From NCBI GenBank assembly GCA_947177035.1, contig CAMWSS010000007.1:21796-85795 (forward strand): 64,000 bases of DNA. The letters are read 5' to 3'. This DNA comes from an uncultured Porphyromonadaceae bacterium (lineage in GTDB: Bacteria > Bacteroidota > Bacteroidia > Bacteroidales > Muribaculaceae). How positions within the stretch are numbered: the stretch's first letter is position 1; every line of letters begins with the position of its first letter. The notes beneath the pieces were generated by a model. The model was not told where the DNA came from. It did not search any database and saw only the letters and a program-made list of their open reading frames with translations. A program made the translations under genes and the position numbers. This document shows, in pieces, positions 53,425 through 62,320 of the stretch.

Positions 53425-53739
53425 ATGGCCTGTAGTTCTGAGTTCATCGAGTTTATCTGCGCCGCTCTCGCTCCGCTTGGCGAAGTACGCAGCCGGAAAA
53501 TGATGGGCGAATACGTCATATATGTTAATGAAAAATGTGTGATCACCGCTTGTGACAATAACGCATATATCAAAAAGTTGCCGTGCATCGACGCGATGAT
53601 GGCCGATGCCGAACGCGGCTGTCCCTATCCTGGTGCAAAGGAGGCCTACATACTTGACTTCGCTGATTCACGCAAAGCATTAACCGTGATCGAAACGCTC
53701 TGGGAGCATCTTCCTTTTCCAAAATCAAAAAAGAGATAA
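53425..53739 (+). CDS. TfoX N-terminal domain protein
   Basis: 104 residues. It consists only of the TfoX/Sxy N-terminal domain: FICAALAPLGEVRSRKMMGEYVIYVNEKCVITACDNNAYIK, then a PYPGAKEAYILD segment. In enterobacteria and Haemophilus, full-length TfoX controls competence; the single-domain forms in Bacteroidetes are of unknown function. No signal peptide. A 7-bp hairpin follows (53740-53759). Confidence 0.85.
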   Translation: MACSSEFIEFICAALAPLGEVRSRKMMGEYVIYVNEKCVITACDNNAYIKKLPCIDAMMADAERGCPYPGAKEAYILDFADSRKALTVIETLWEHLPFPKSKKR

Positions 53740-53759
53740 ACTGACCCCATGAGGTCAGT
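53740..53759 (+). other. short hairpin between TfoX-like and YdeI-like genes
   Basis: ACTGACC (53740-53746) pairs with GGTCAGT (53753-53759) around a 6-base loop; no T run follows, so termination is doubtful. Confidence 0.35.
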
Positions 53760-53774
53760 CATGGATTACTGAGT

Positions 53775-54350
53775 ATGACACCGAAAAACATTCTTGACAT
53801 ACGCAATCGCGACGATTTCCGGCAATGGCTCATGAGTCACAGCACGACTGAAACGGAATGCTGGATAGCAGTAAAGCGAGGCAAAACTCCGCCAGAGGAT
53901 GCTTTGTGGTATCTTGATGCTGTCGAGGAAGCCTTATGTTTCGGCTGGATTGATTCAACGCTTAAAAACATTGATGGCGTTGCGCTCCAGCGATTCGGCC
54001 CTCGTAAAAAATCAGGCCGGTGGACTGAACTGAACAAAGAGCGTTGCCGCCGTCTTGAAAAACTTGGCAAGATGACGGACAATGGCCGTGCCGCCTACCA
54101 TGCGCGTGCACTTGACGCGGAATTTGTGATAATCCCGGAAATTGTCAGTGCTTTCAGCGCCAATCCGGTCGCATGGGAGAATTTCAAATCTTTCCCCAGT
54201 CTATATCAGCGCGTGCGCATTGACAATATTCAAAGAAACAAAGCAAATAAAGAACTGTTTGACAGCCGGCTGCATAAACTGATAGAAGCAAGCGAACGCG
54301 GCGAAATGATCGGCGACTGGCACGATGGCGGACGCTTGCTCGACTATTGA
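53775..54350 (+). CDS. YdeI/OmpD-associated family protein
   Basis: 191 residues, soluble. The family core is clear: FRQWLMSHSTTETECWIAVKRG (about 14-35), YLDAVEEALCFGWIDSTLKNID (about 47-68) and RFGPRKKSGRWTELNKERCRRL (about 75-96), with a C-terminal stretch FKSFPSLYQRVRIDNI. Members have been linked to resistance to peptides and to envelope stress, but their mechanism is unknown. It begins 35 bases after the TfoX-like gene. Confidence 0.85.
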   Translation: MTPKNILDIRNRDDFRQWLMSHSTTETECWIAVKRGKTPPEDALWYLDAVEEALCFGWIDSTLKNIDGVALQRFGPRKKSGRWTELNKERCRRLEKLGKMTDNGRAAYHARALDAEFVIIPEIVSAFSANPVAWENFKSFPSLYQRVRIDNIQRNKANKELFDSRLHKLIEASERGEMIGDWHDGGRLLDY

Positions 54351-54476
54351 CCGCAATAACGTTATGCAGCCGCAACAGGTTCCACACCATAAAGCCTCCA
54401 GACTCTCTGATCTCGGAATACATATTCGCAGAATATGTTCCCGAAAAGACAGGGAGAAGCATGCGACAAAGGAATT

Positions 54477-55112
54477 ATGACTAAACGAAAAGAAACAACC
54501 GCACATGTCGCGATGGACTCTCGCCGTTGCACGGCCTGCGGAAAATGTGTGGCCGGATGCCCGAAAAAAGTCATCGGTAATGTCGGGTTTATGTGGCATA
54601 AACACGTAACATTCAAAAAGGCGGACTCATGCATCGGCTGCAACAAGTGCATAAAGATCTGCCCCAACGGCGTGTTCTTCAAACCGGACGACGGAGCATC
54701 CATACATAAGAAGAAGAGCGCACTATCATTTCGGGTGGAGCGATTGCTGCCATTGGCATTCATAGCGACAGCAGCCACAGGCATCGGTCTGCACGCTGCC
54801 GGCCATGGCACTGACCATGATGTGTGGCACAACTGGAGTGTGGCGCATATCGCATCGTGCCTGCTGTGGCTCTTGGCCGCCGGTTTCCATCTGAAACGGC
54901 ATCTGGGCTGGTATAAAACTCTTTTTTCAAAAGGTATCGTGAAAGAGCGCCTGGCAACTATTTCTATGTCAGTGTTATTTCTGGCCACAGTAATTACGGG
55001 GTGCATGCTGTTGTCCGTGCACGGGCCAGCGTCACGTGTCGGATTATGGCATTACAAATCAGGCATTCTATTGATTATTGTCACCTTGTTTCACACCACT
55101 CGTCGAAGGTAA
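54477..55112 (+). CDS. membrane-bound two-[4Fe-4S] ferredoxin with DUF4405-like domain
   Basis: 211 residues from the ATG at 54477; an ATG at 54435 adds 14 residues and cannot be excluded. Two cluster motifs: CTACGKCVAGCP (Cys18, 21, 24, 28) and CIGCNKCIKICP (about 48-59). Four hydrophobic helices follow with conserved-looking His residues (GLHAAGHGTDHDVWHNWSVAH, FHLKRHLGWY, LWHYKSG), the pattern of DUF4405/FeS-cytochrome b-like electron carriers, so a membrane redox role with heme is inferred. It ends in a TRRR tail before a strong terminator. Confidence 0.8.
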   Translation: MTKRKETTAHVAMDSRRCTACGKCVAGCPKKVIGNVGFMWHKHVTFKKADSCIGCNKCIKICPNGVFFKPDDGASIHKKKSALSFRVERLLPLAFIATAATGIGLHAAGHGTDHDVWHNWSVAHIASCLLWLLAAGFHLKRHLGWYKTLFSKGIVKERLATISMSVLFLATVITGCMLLSVHGPASRVGLWHYKSGILLIIVTLFHTTRRR

Positions 55113-55130
55113 ACGAAACCACATTTTAGC

Positions 55131-55191
55131 CACACCATGCTATGAGCGGCTGACGGCGGCTGACGGCGGCTTAGCATGGTGTGCTTTTTTT
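55131..55191 (+). terminator. intrinsic terminator with a tandem-repeat loop
   Basis: The 12-bp stem CACACCATGCTA (55131-55142) pairs with 55172-55183 and is followed by seven T at 55185-55191. The 29-base loop holds 2.6 copies of a 10-base repeat, GCGGCTGACG, from 55146. Confidence 0.88.
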
Positions 55192-55201
55192 ACGCATATT
55201 G

Positions 55202-55233
55202 CTTGGAAGAGACTAATAAAAGGCATACCTTTG
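55202..55233 (+). promoter_or_regulatory. promoter of the TetR efflux operon
   Basis: CTTG (55202-55205), 20 bases, TACCTTTG (55226-55233). A palindrome follows at 55244-55256, at or just past the expected transcript start. Confidence 0.7.
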
Positions 55234-55243
55234 CGCTAACAAA

Positions 55244-55256
55244 ATTGTTTAACAAT
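55244..55256. promoter_or_regulatory. candidate TetR operator
   Basis: The perfect 13-base palindrome ATTGTT-T-AACAAT lies between the -7 element and the TetR start codon, the usual place for an autoregulatory operator of TetR-family repressors. Confidence 0.55.
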
Positions 55257-55273
55257 ATTATCAGCAATATGCA

Positions 55274-55891
55274 ATGACCACTCAAGAACCAAGTAAAGAA
55301 GAACTTATACTGCAGGCGGCCGCCCATGAGTTTGCCATAAAAGGCTTCGACGGCGCACGCACCACCATCATAGCCGAAAAAGCCGGCGTCACACACGCCA
55401 TGCTCCACTATTATTTCCGCACTAAAGAACAACTATTTGAGCAGATACTCGTTGACAAATTCAGCCAACTGCTGGATATGATGTCGACAATCTTCATGCA
55501 GCCAGGCAAAAGTCTGCGAGAACGGATTGCCGCCGGAGTGAGGGCGCACTTCGATTTCATACGCAACCACAGCGACCTGCCTTTTTTCGTGATCAACGCG
55601 GTGAACCGCGAACCTGACCGCATCATTGAATTTCAACGCCAAATGACAGAAAAGATCGCTTCCCTACTCTCTCCGCTTCAATCTGAACTAGCTGAAGCTG
55701 CCAGGCTGGGAGAGATCAGACCGATCGAAATCCATTCTCTGATAATCAATATGGTATCGCTGAATCTGGGACCGTTCATTTCACGTCCGCTCATAGAGAG
55801 CATGCTGAATATCAGCAATTTTGAAGCGTTGCTTGATGCTAAACGGGAAGAAAACGTAAACATTATACTCAAACTGCTATGTTTCGACTGA
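55274..55891 (+). CDS. TetR/AcrR family transcriptional regulator
   Basis: 205 residues. The N-terminal helix-turn-helix is TTIIAEKAGVTHAMLHYYFRTKEQLFEQIL (about 30-59), the textbook TetR pattern. The ligand-binding C-terminal part is variable. It is the first gene of a seven-gene operon and overlaps the TolC-like gene by 13 bases, so it probably represses its own operon through the palindrome at 55244-55256. The inducer is unknown. Confidence 0.93.
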   Translation: MTTQEPSKEELILQAAAHEFAIKGFDGARTTIIAEKAGVTHAMLHYYFRTKEQLFEQILVDKFSQLLDMMSTIFMQPGKSLRERIAAGVRAHFDFIRNHSDLPFFVINAVNREPDRIIEFQRQMTEKIASLLSPLQSELAEAARLGEIRPIEIHSLIINMVSLNLGPFISRPLIESMLNISNFEALLDAKREENVNIILKLLCFD

Positions 55892-57171
55892 AAATTTCAA
55901 TCCTGATTCTAAGCGTAGCTTCGGTCATTTCTGTCAGTGCCCGGACTGTTTCCGTTGACGAGTGCCGAATGCTGGCCAGGGAACATTATCCGGCTGTAGC
56001 CCAATATGGCATAATCGAAAACACGCGCGACCTGACTCTGTCGACCGTGTCGCGCGCCTGGCTTCCTCAAATCGCATTGGGGGCACGCGCCTCTTGGCAA
56101 AATAATGTGACCAGCCTACCCGAACAGCTGCAACAGATGCTGTCGCAGTTTGGAGCCGACTATCCAGGCATGAAGCATCTGCAATATTCCACAGCGCTGG
56201 AGTTGAATCAGATGATATGGGACGGCGGCGCGACAGCCGACCGACGGGCCGAAGCACGAGCACAAGCCGATGTGGCCACCAAAAGCACAGATCTCGCTCT
56301 TTATGAAGTGGAAGGCAAAGTGCAGGAAATCTATTTCTCCATCCTGCTGCTCAACAGACAGATCGCCCAGCTCAGATTGACAGAAAATCTGCTTGATTCC
56401 ACTTTCAGGAAAATAAACTCGCTGGTGGCAAACGGCGTGGCCATGCCTGCAGATGCCTATATGACTGAAGCCCAGCTACTCACACTGCGACAGACAATCA
56501 CGTCGATGCAATCGTCAGCCAAAGCTTGCCGCTCCATACTCGGACTCCTCACCGGACTGGACCCCAATGAAATTGAACTGACCGAGCCAGAGGAGGCCAT
56601 CGGACGCAGAGATCCGTCGTGGCAGATGCCTCAACAGGCATTGTTCGATGCTCGAATCAGAAGCCTTGACGTCAGCCAACGGATGGTCAAATCTTCTCTG
56701 ATGCCGAAAATCAGCGTTTTTGCCTCAGCAGCATATGGATATCCGGGAGCCGACATATTCAAAAGCATGCGCACCGGCCATCCCGATTTCGGCGTGATGG
56801 CCGGAGTGAGTCTGCAATGGGAAATAGGAGCGTTCTACAATCGGTCAGAACGACTACACCGTATCAACGACCAGCGACACCTGATAGATATTGAACGACA
56901 GATAGCCGATTTCAACAAATCCATGGCCTCGGAAAGCATTGTCGGAGAGATCCGCGCGCTCCGCTCGGCGATAGAGCACGATGCAAAAATCGCTGAACTA
57001 AGAACCAAAGTCAGACAGGCCGCAGAATCCCAACTGGCAAACGGAGTGATCGACACGACATCGCTTCTCGACAAAATCACAGATGAACAGACAGCCATAC
57101 TTTCACGCAACGTCCACATAATACGGCTGCTCCAACAATATTACCTTCTCAATCACACGCTCAACAAATGA
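55879..57171 (+). CDS. TolC-family outer membrane efflux channel
   Basis: 430 residues. Signal peptide MFRLKISILILSVASVISVSA. Long helical hairpins contain the family features: VDECRMLAREHYPAV (about 25-40), LELNQMIWDGGATADRR (about 108-124) and the repeat-related VSLQWEIGAFYNRSERLHRI near 313. It forms the outer membrane part of a tripartite pump with the following HlyD-like adaptor and ABC proteins. It overlaps neighbours on both sides. Confidence 0.93.
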   Translation: MFRLKISILILSVASVISVSARTVSVDECRMLAREHYPAVAQYGIIENTRDLTLSTVSRAWLPQIALGARASWQNNVTSLPEQLQQMLSQFGADYPGMKHLQYSTALELNQMIWDGGATADRRAEARAQADVATKSTDLALYEVEGKVQEIYFSILLLNRQIAQLRLTENLLDSTFRKINSLVANGVAMPADAYMTEAQLLTLRQTITSMQSSAKACRSILGLLTGLDPNEIELTEPEEAIGRRDPSWQMPQQALFDARIRSLDVSQRMVKSSLMPKISVFASAAYGYPGADIFKSMRTGHPDFGVMAGVSLQWEIGAFYNRSERLHRINDQRHLIDIERQIADFNKSMASESIVGEIRALRSAIEHDAKIAELRTKVRQAAESQLANGVIDTTSLLDKITDEQTAILSRNVHIIRLLQQYYLLNHTLNK

Positions 57172-58073
57172 AACACTCTTTTTCAATCATTATGCTTTGT
57201 GTCGCATCTCTGGCTGCATCAGTTTCCTGTGTAAGCACACCCGAATATGATACCTCTGGAATTTTCGAAGCGACAGAAACCACGCTGTCAAGTTTTACTT
57301 CAGGACGCATACTCCAGGTAAACGCCGATGAGGGCGACACGGTGAAAGCCGGTGATTGCATAGCTCTGATCGACACCACCCAGCTTAAACTCCAATGGCA
57401 ACACCTTGGCCACATGCTCGGAGCTACACGCAAATCGGCGCCCGATGTCGCCCTGCAGGTGTCGGCACTGCGCCAGCAACTGGCCCACCAACAGTCAGAA
57501 AAGCGCAGGCTTGAGCGATTGGTGGCCGACGGCGCGGCAACATCAAAACAGCTCGACGATATCAATTCGGCGATTGCCGTGCTGGAAGACAACATCAATT
57601 CACAGCTGTCCACTCTCGGCAAAAGCGTATCGCAAATCAATGAAAACGCCTCAGCCATAGCCATACAGATGGCCCAGACAGAGGCTTCGCTTGCCGATTG
57701 CCGCATCATTGCCCCGACCGACGGCACTGTCACGATCCGCTGGGCGCAACCCGGAGAATTCGCTTCTCCCGGAAAACCGATAGTCCGCATCGCCAATATG
57801 GACGATATGTTTCTGCGCGCATACTTCACGTCGGAACAGCTGGCCGGCCTGTCGCTGAACCAGCCGGTTTCGGTCGTGGCCGACTATGGCGGAGGCAATG
57901 TCTGCGAATATCCGGGAAAAATCGTCGCGATTGCGTCACAGAGCGAATTCACGCCTAAAAACATCCAGACCGATGACTCGAGAGCCAATCTTGTATATGC
58001 AGTCAAAATATCTGTAAAAAACACAGACCGCCGCCTGAAAACCGGAAGTTACGGCCACGTTAAATTATTATGA
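57168..58073 (+). CDS. HlyD-family periplasmic adaptor (membrane fusion lipoprotein)
   Basis: 301 residues. The lipobox AASVSC puts the lipidated Cys at 21. The biotinyl-lipoyl half-motifs are GRILQVNADEGDTVKAGDCIALID (about 45-68) and ADCRIIAPTDGTVTIRWAQPGE (about 175-196), separated by a coiled-coil hairpin (about 85-170). This resembles YbhG. It links the inner-membrane ABC complex to the TolC-like channel. Four-base overlaps with both neighbours indicate translational coupling. Confidence 0.92.
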   Translation: MKHSFSIIMLCVASLAASVSCVSTPEYDTSGIFEATETTLSSFTSGRILQVNADEGDTVKAGDCIALIDTTQLKLQWQHLGHMLGATRKSAPDVALQVSALRQQLAHQQSEKRRLERLVADGAATSKQLDDINSAIAVLEDNINSQLSTLGKSVSQINENASAIAIQMAQTEASLADCRIIAPTDGTVTIRWAQPGEFASPGKPIVRIANMDDMFLRAYFTSEQLAGLSLNQPVSVVADYGGGNVCEYPGKIVAIASQSEFTPKNIQTDDSRANLVYAVKISVKNTDRRLKTGSYGHVKLL

Positions 58074-58969
58074 ACGCCATCCGTCTGGAAAATATCAGCA
58101 AACGCTTCGGCGACAATCTGGCACTCGACAATGTGAGTCTCGAAGTGCGTCAAGGCGAAGTCTTCGGACTTCTTGGCCCGGACGGCGCCGGCAAAACCAC
58201 TATTTTCCACATTCTCACTACTTTGCTATGTCCAGACAGCGGATCCGCTTCTGTCGGCGGACACGACTGCGTCAACGAATTATGGGAAATACGCCGCAAC
58301 ATCGGCTATATGCCCGGGCGCTTCTCGCTCTACCCTGACCTGACAGTCAGAGAAAATCTCAACTTTTTCTCTTCGCTGTTCGGAATGAATCCTGACGACA
58401 ACTTCGCGTTGATCGAACCCATCTACTCACGTCTACGCCCGTTTGAATCAAGACCGGCGGGAAAACTGTCGGGAGGAATGAAGCAGAAACTTGCCCTGTG
58501 CTGCGCGCTGATACACCGTCCGCAGACGTTGCTGCTTGACGAGCCGACCACAGGAGTCGACGCGGTCTCGCGCCACGAGTTCTGGGACATTCTGACCGAC
58601 ATCCGCCGCAACGGAATCACGGTGCTGGTGTCCACGCCCTACATGGACGAAGCGTCGCGATGCGACCGCGTGGCCCTTATCAACGCCGGCAGGATTCTCG
58701 CCTCTGGCTCCCTCGGCGAAGTCATCGGCCGATTCAAGTCCGGACTATATGCAGTCTCCTCGCCGGCCCCTTACATGACTCTGCTCCGGCTGAGGGAGTC
58801 GCCCCTCATAAAAAGCGCATACCTTTTCGGCGAAAGCATCCACGTATGCAGCAATATGACACCTGATGCGGGCAGCAACTGCCAGGTGCGACCGATAAAA
58901 CCGGGCATTGAAGACGTATTCATTCAGCTGATCGAACATGAAAGCAATCGAAGTAGTCAATCTAACTAA
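58070..58969 (+). CDS. ABC transporter ATP-binding protein (YbhF N-half-like)
   Basis: 299 residues. Walker A is GPDGAGKTT (36-44), the signature LSGGMKQK (about 139), and Walker B LLLDEPT (about 160), with the Q-loop replaced by a YMPGRFSLYPDL-type stretch. In E. coli, YbhF carries two such domains in one protein; here they are split into two genes, with the second beginning 32 bases before this one ends. Confidence 0.93.
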   Translation: MNAIRLENISKRFGDNLALDNVSLEVRQGEVFGLLGPDGAGKTTIFHILTTLLCPDSGSASVGGHDCVNELWEIRRNIGYMPGRFSLYPDLTVRENLNFFSSLFGMNPDDNFALIEPIYSRLRPFESRPAGKLSGGMKQKLALCCALIHRPQTLLLDEPTTGVDAVSRHEFWDILTDIRRNGITVLVSTPYMDEASRCDRVALINAGRILASGSLGEVIGRFKSGLYAVSSPAPYMTLLRLRESPLIKSAYLFGESIHVCSNMTPDAGSNCQVRPIKPGIEDVFIQLIEHESNRSSQSN

Positions 58970-59672
58970 ACGTTTCGGAGACTTCACCGCAGTTGACTCC
59001 ATAAACTTCAGCGTGGAACAAGGCGAGATATTCGGATTTCTCGGAGCCAACGGTGCCGGCAAGACCACCGCAATGCGTATGCTCTGCGGCCTGAGCAAAC
59101 CAACTTCCGGACGTGCCGTCGTGGCCGGATTCGACGTCGGGACTCAAACCGAAATGGTCAAACGGCGGATAGGTTACATGAGCCAACGCTTTTCGCTCTA
59201 TGAAGACCTGACTGTGATGGAGAACATCATGCTCTATGGCGGCATATACGGTGTGCCGAAGGCCACTCTGCGCGAACGAGCCCGGCAGATGGGCCGACGA
59301 CTCGACATGACTTCCGATCTGCAGCGTCTTGTCGCCGACATACCCCTTGGCCGCAAACAACGACTCGCCTTCTCCGTTTCGACCATACACCGTCCGGAAG
59401 TAGTGTTTCTCGACGAACCGACAGGCGGAGTCGACCCGATCGCCCGCCGCCTGTTCTGGGAGATGATCCATGAGGCAACCGGCGACGGCACCACAGTGTT
59501 CGTCACGACACACTATATGGATGAAGCCGAATACTGCCGGCGTGTGTCGGTCATGGTCGACGGACAGATCCGCGCACTCGGTTCGCCGTCCGAGCTAAAA
59601 CAGAATTTTTCCATTTCAACTATGGACGAAGTGTTTCGCGCACTCGCCCGCAACTCCCTCCGTTCAGAATGA
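58938..59672 (+). CDS. ABC transporter ATP-binding protein (YbhF C-half-like)
   Basis: 244 residues. Walker A is GANGAGKTT (36-44), the Q-loop region YMSQRFSLYEDL, and Walker B VVFLDEPTGG. The signature motif is IPLGRKQRLAF instead of LSGGQ; the equivalent half of YbhF-type proteins is also LPLG..QR, so this is a family trait. Likely a heterodimer partner of the preceding ATPase. Start overlaps that gene by 32 bases. Confidence 0.93.
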   Translation: MKAIEVVNLTKRFGDFTAVDSINFSVEQGEIFGFLGANGAGKTTAMRMLCGLSKPTSGRAVVAGFDVGTQTEMVKRRIGYMSQRFSLYEDLTVMENIMLYGGIYGVPKATLRERARQMGRRLDMTSDLQRLVADIPLGRKQRLAFSVSTIHRPEVVFLDEPTGGVDPIARRLFWEMIHEATGDGTTVFVTTHYMDEAEYCRRVSVMVDGQIRALGSPSELKQNFSISTMDEVFRALARNSLRSE

Positions 59673-60709
59673 AAAAAAGCTTCCTTGCATTCGTCCGCAA
59701 AGAGACACTGCACCTGCTCCGCGATCCGCGCACTCTGCTAATAGCCCTCTTCGTGCCGATCATACAGATGCTCCTGTTCGGATTTGCCATCTCCACGGAA
59801 ATCAACAACATAAACGTGATGATATGCGATCCATGCGACCACAAAGACACATCGGAACTGGCCGCACGCCTGGATGCCAATCCGGTATACACATTCGCCG
59901 GACATGTCGGCCCGTCAGACATCGATGCCGCGCTTGTCGACGGAAAAGCAGAAGCTATCGTTGTGTTCGACAGCGGACACCGCGCACAGATACTGATTGA
60001 CGGTTCAAATCCCGTGACCGCCCAGTCAACCGCACAATATCTCACGGCAACAATGAGCGAAACAACCCCAGATGCCTCGGTGAGAATACTCTACAACCCG
60101 CAACTGCGCAGCGCATATAATTTCGTGCCCGGCATAATGGGACTGATATTCATAATCATCTGTGCAATGCTGACATCTGTGTCAATTGTGCGCGAACGCG
60201 AAACCGGCACTCTCGAAGTCCTGCTCGTGTCGCCGATCCGCCCTGGCATGATCTATATCGGCAAACTCATACCATATTTCATCCTGGCCTGCATAGACCT
60301 GGCCGCCATACTATTCATAGCGCGCCACGCACTGCAAGTGCCGCTGACCGGCTCAATCCCGGCTATGATAATTCTGTCACTGACCTATATAATCCTGTCG
60401 CTCGGCTTCGGACTGCTCATCTCCACTCTGGTCGACTCCCAGATGGTGGCCTTGCTCATTTCCGGGATGGTGCTCATGGTCCCGGTCATCATGCTTTCAG
60501 GAATGCTGTTCCCGATAGAAAATATGCCGCAGCCTTTGCAATGGCTATCGGCTATCGTGCCGGCCAGATGGTATATAGCGGCCATGCGCAAGCTGATGAT
60601 CCAGGGTCTCTGCTGGGACGCTGTAGCCTCCGAAGCGACAATAATCAGCGTCATGACAATCTTAATTCTCACTCTGGCCATAAAACGGTTTAAAATCAGA
60701 CTGCAATAA
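59669..60709 (+). CDS. ABC-2 type permease (YbhS-like)
   Basis: 346 residues. An N-terminal helix (about 22-43, LLIALFVPIIQMLLFGFAIS) is followed by a periplasmic domain (about 44-165) and five C-terminal helices. The ABC-2 signature is VRERETGTLEVLLVSPIRP near 172-190. It overlaps the ATPase gene by four bases and the second permease gene by one base. It probably heterodimerises with the next permease. Confidence 0.92.
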   Translation: MKKSFLAFVRKETLHLLRDPRTLLIALFVPIIQMLLFGFAISTEINNINVMICDPCDHKDTSELAARLDANPVYTFAGHVGPSDIDAALVDGKAEAIVVFDSGHRAQILIDGSNPVTAQSTAQYLTATMSETTPDASVRILYNPQLRSAYNFVPGIMGLIFIIICAMLTSVSIVRERETGTLEVLLVSPIRPGMIYIGKLIPYFILACIDLAAILFIARHALQVPLTGSIPAMIILSLTYIILSLGFGLLISTLVDSQMVALLISGMVLMVPVIMLSGMLFPIENMPQPLQWLSAIVPARWYIAAMRKLMIQGLCWDAVASEATIISVMTILILTLAIKRFKIRLQ

Positions 60710-61794
60710 TGAAAACACTGCCCATACTGCTGAAAAAAGAATTCCTCCAATTCCGGCGCAACAAACTGATGCCACGACTGGCGCTGCTGTTTCCCTGCAT
60801 GGTTATCTTAATAATACCGCTTGTGGCGACAATGGACGTGCAACACGTCGGAGTGGCCATTGTTGATCACGACAATTCCACACTGAGCCACAGAATCAGC
60901 ACATCACTCGACGCCTCCGCTCTGTTTTCCGTAACCACAGCCCCCACATATGCCGACGCAATGGCCATGATCGAAAATGACCGGGCCGATGTCGTGCTCA
61001 CACTGCCCAGACACCTTGAGCGGAACCTATTGTCCGGACAACCGGTAGCCCCCGACATAGCCGCCAACGGAGTGAACGGCATAAAAGGCTCTATCGGATC
61101 GGCATACGTGATGCAGGCAGTTGGCGAATCACTCATATCGGCCACCGGCCGCCACGTCGACTCACCATCCATCGTCTACCGCTTCAACCCCACTCTTGAC
61201 TATCGTCACTTCATGATTCCGGCACTGATGACCATGCTGCTGATAATGCTCTGCGGATTCATGCCAGCGCTCAACATGGCCTCTGAAAAAGAGACCGGAA
61301 CCATCGAACAGATCAACGTCACCGCCGTCAACCCGTTCACGTTCATTCTATCCAAACTGATACCATATTGGATTATAGGACTGGTGGTCATCTCAATCGG
61401 CATGGCTATCGGAGTCGCCGTTTACGGACTCGTACCCGCAGGCAGTCTCACGGCCATCTACACCGCATCAGCACTGTTCATTCTCGTCATGTCGGGCATC
61501 GGCATTCTTATAGCCAACTTCTCGTCTACCATGACAAGCAGCATGTTTCTCATGCTGTTTATTGTTCTGATATTTATTCTCATGAGTGGACTGCTGACAC
61601 CAATTGATTCCATGCCTGAATGGGCACAAAACATCACCCTGGCAGTCCCTCCCCGCTATTTCATAAACATAATGCGCTCGGTCTACCTCAAAGCCACATC
61701 AATCAACGCCCTTATTCCAGACTATGCTGCCCTCGCCCTCTGCGCCCTCACAAGCTGCACACTCGCGGCCATCACATACAGCAAACGCAACTGA
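60709..61794 (+). CDS. ABC-2 type permease (YbhR-like)
   Basis: 361 residues with the same layout as its neighbour: an N-terminal helix (about 22-42), a periplasmic domain (about 45-165) and C-terminal helices. MASEKETGTIEQINVTAVNPF at about 188-208 is the ABC-2 signature. It ends the efflux operon. The substrate is not predictable; YbhGFSR-type pumps export cationic and other drugs in E. coli. No terminator is visible in the 70 bases downstream. Confidence 0.92.
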   Translation: MKTLPILLKKEFLQFRRNKLMPRLALLFPCMVILIIPLVATMDVQHVGVAIVDHDNSTLSHRISTSLDASALFSVTTAPTYADAMAMIENDRADVVLTLPRHLERNLLSGQPVAPDIAANGVNGIKGSIGSAYVMQAVGESLISATGRHVDSPSIVYRFNPTLDYRHFMIPALMTMLLIMLCGFMPALNMASEKETGTIEQINVTAVNPFTFILSKLIPYWIIGLVVISIGMAIGVAVYGLVPAGSLTAIYTASALFILVMSGIGILIANFSSTMTSSMFLMLFIVLIFILMSGLLTPIDSMPEWAQNITLAVPPRYFINIMRSVYLKATSINALIPDYAALALCALTSCTLAAITYSKRN

Positions 61795-61801
61795 CACTTT
61801 A

Positions 61802-61833
61802 CTTGTAAATCCAAAAATAAATCGCTTACTTTG
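61802..61833 (+). promoter_or_regulatory. possible promoter of the small secreted protein
   Basis: CTTG (61802-61805), 20 bases, TTACTTTG (61826-61833), one base off the TAnnTTTG form, about 31 bases before the ATG at 61865. Confidence 0.45.
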
Positions 61834-61864
61834 ACCCGAAAAAACATCGTAATATATCAGCAAC

Positions 61865-62293
61865 ATGAATCTGAACCTAAAGAATGCGGCACGCACGTTT
61901 TGGGCAATAGGCTGTCTATTTGCAGCCCCCGACACTTTCGCCTCATGCGAAGAAGCGATCAAGGATTTCTATGTATCCTATATGCAGAATGCAAACGACG
62001 GAAACGACAAAGCAAACGATCAGCTAAAACAGCTGCATATGTCGCCTGACGTAATTGCAAAGATGAACGAATACACACAGCTCCATGGTATAGACGCCAT
62101 CATTCACGCCCAAGACGTTTCACGATATGGCATTGAGTCAATAACCGTCGGAGCTATGCATGATAATTGGTATATGGTTAAGTATAAATGGGATGCAGAC
62201 TCCAAAGAAACCATGATACCAATTCAAGTATGCGACTGCGACACTACCTTTAAAATATTAGACATCTTGCCCATAGAAACTGACGACAATTAA
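61865..62293 (+). CDS. small secreted protein, unknown
   Basis: 142 residues with a likely signal peptide ending about residue 27 (APDTFAS). The mature part (FYVSYMQNANDG..., KMNEYTQLHGIDAIIHAQD, WYMVKYKWDADSKETMIPIQV) resembles DUF3828-type periplasmic proteins in length and pattern, but I am not certain. Three cysteines remain in the mature part, two of them as CDC. It stands alone between the efflux operon and the insertion element; a weak promoter precedes it. Confidence 0.6.
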   Translation: MNLNLKNAARTFWAIGCLFAAPDTFASCEEAIKDFYVSYMQNANDGNDKANDQLKQLHMSPDVIAKMNEYTQLHGIDAIIHAQDVSRYGIESITVGAMHDNWYMVKYKWDADSKETMIPIQVCDCDTTFKILDILPIETDDN

Positions 62294-62320
62294 AAGCAGC
62301 TCACAAACTCATCGCAACAC

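Noticed and set aside
55146..55171. Short tandem repeats as a possible CRISPR-like array
   Set aside because: Only 2.6 copies of 10 bases without spacers, lying inside a terminator loop.
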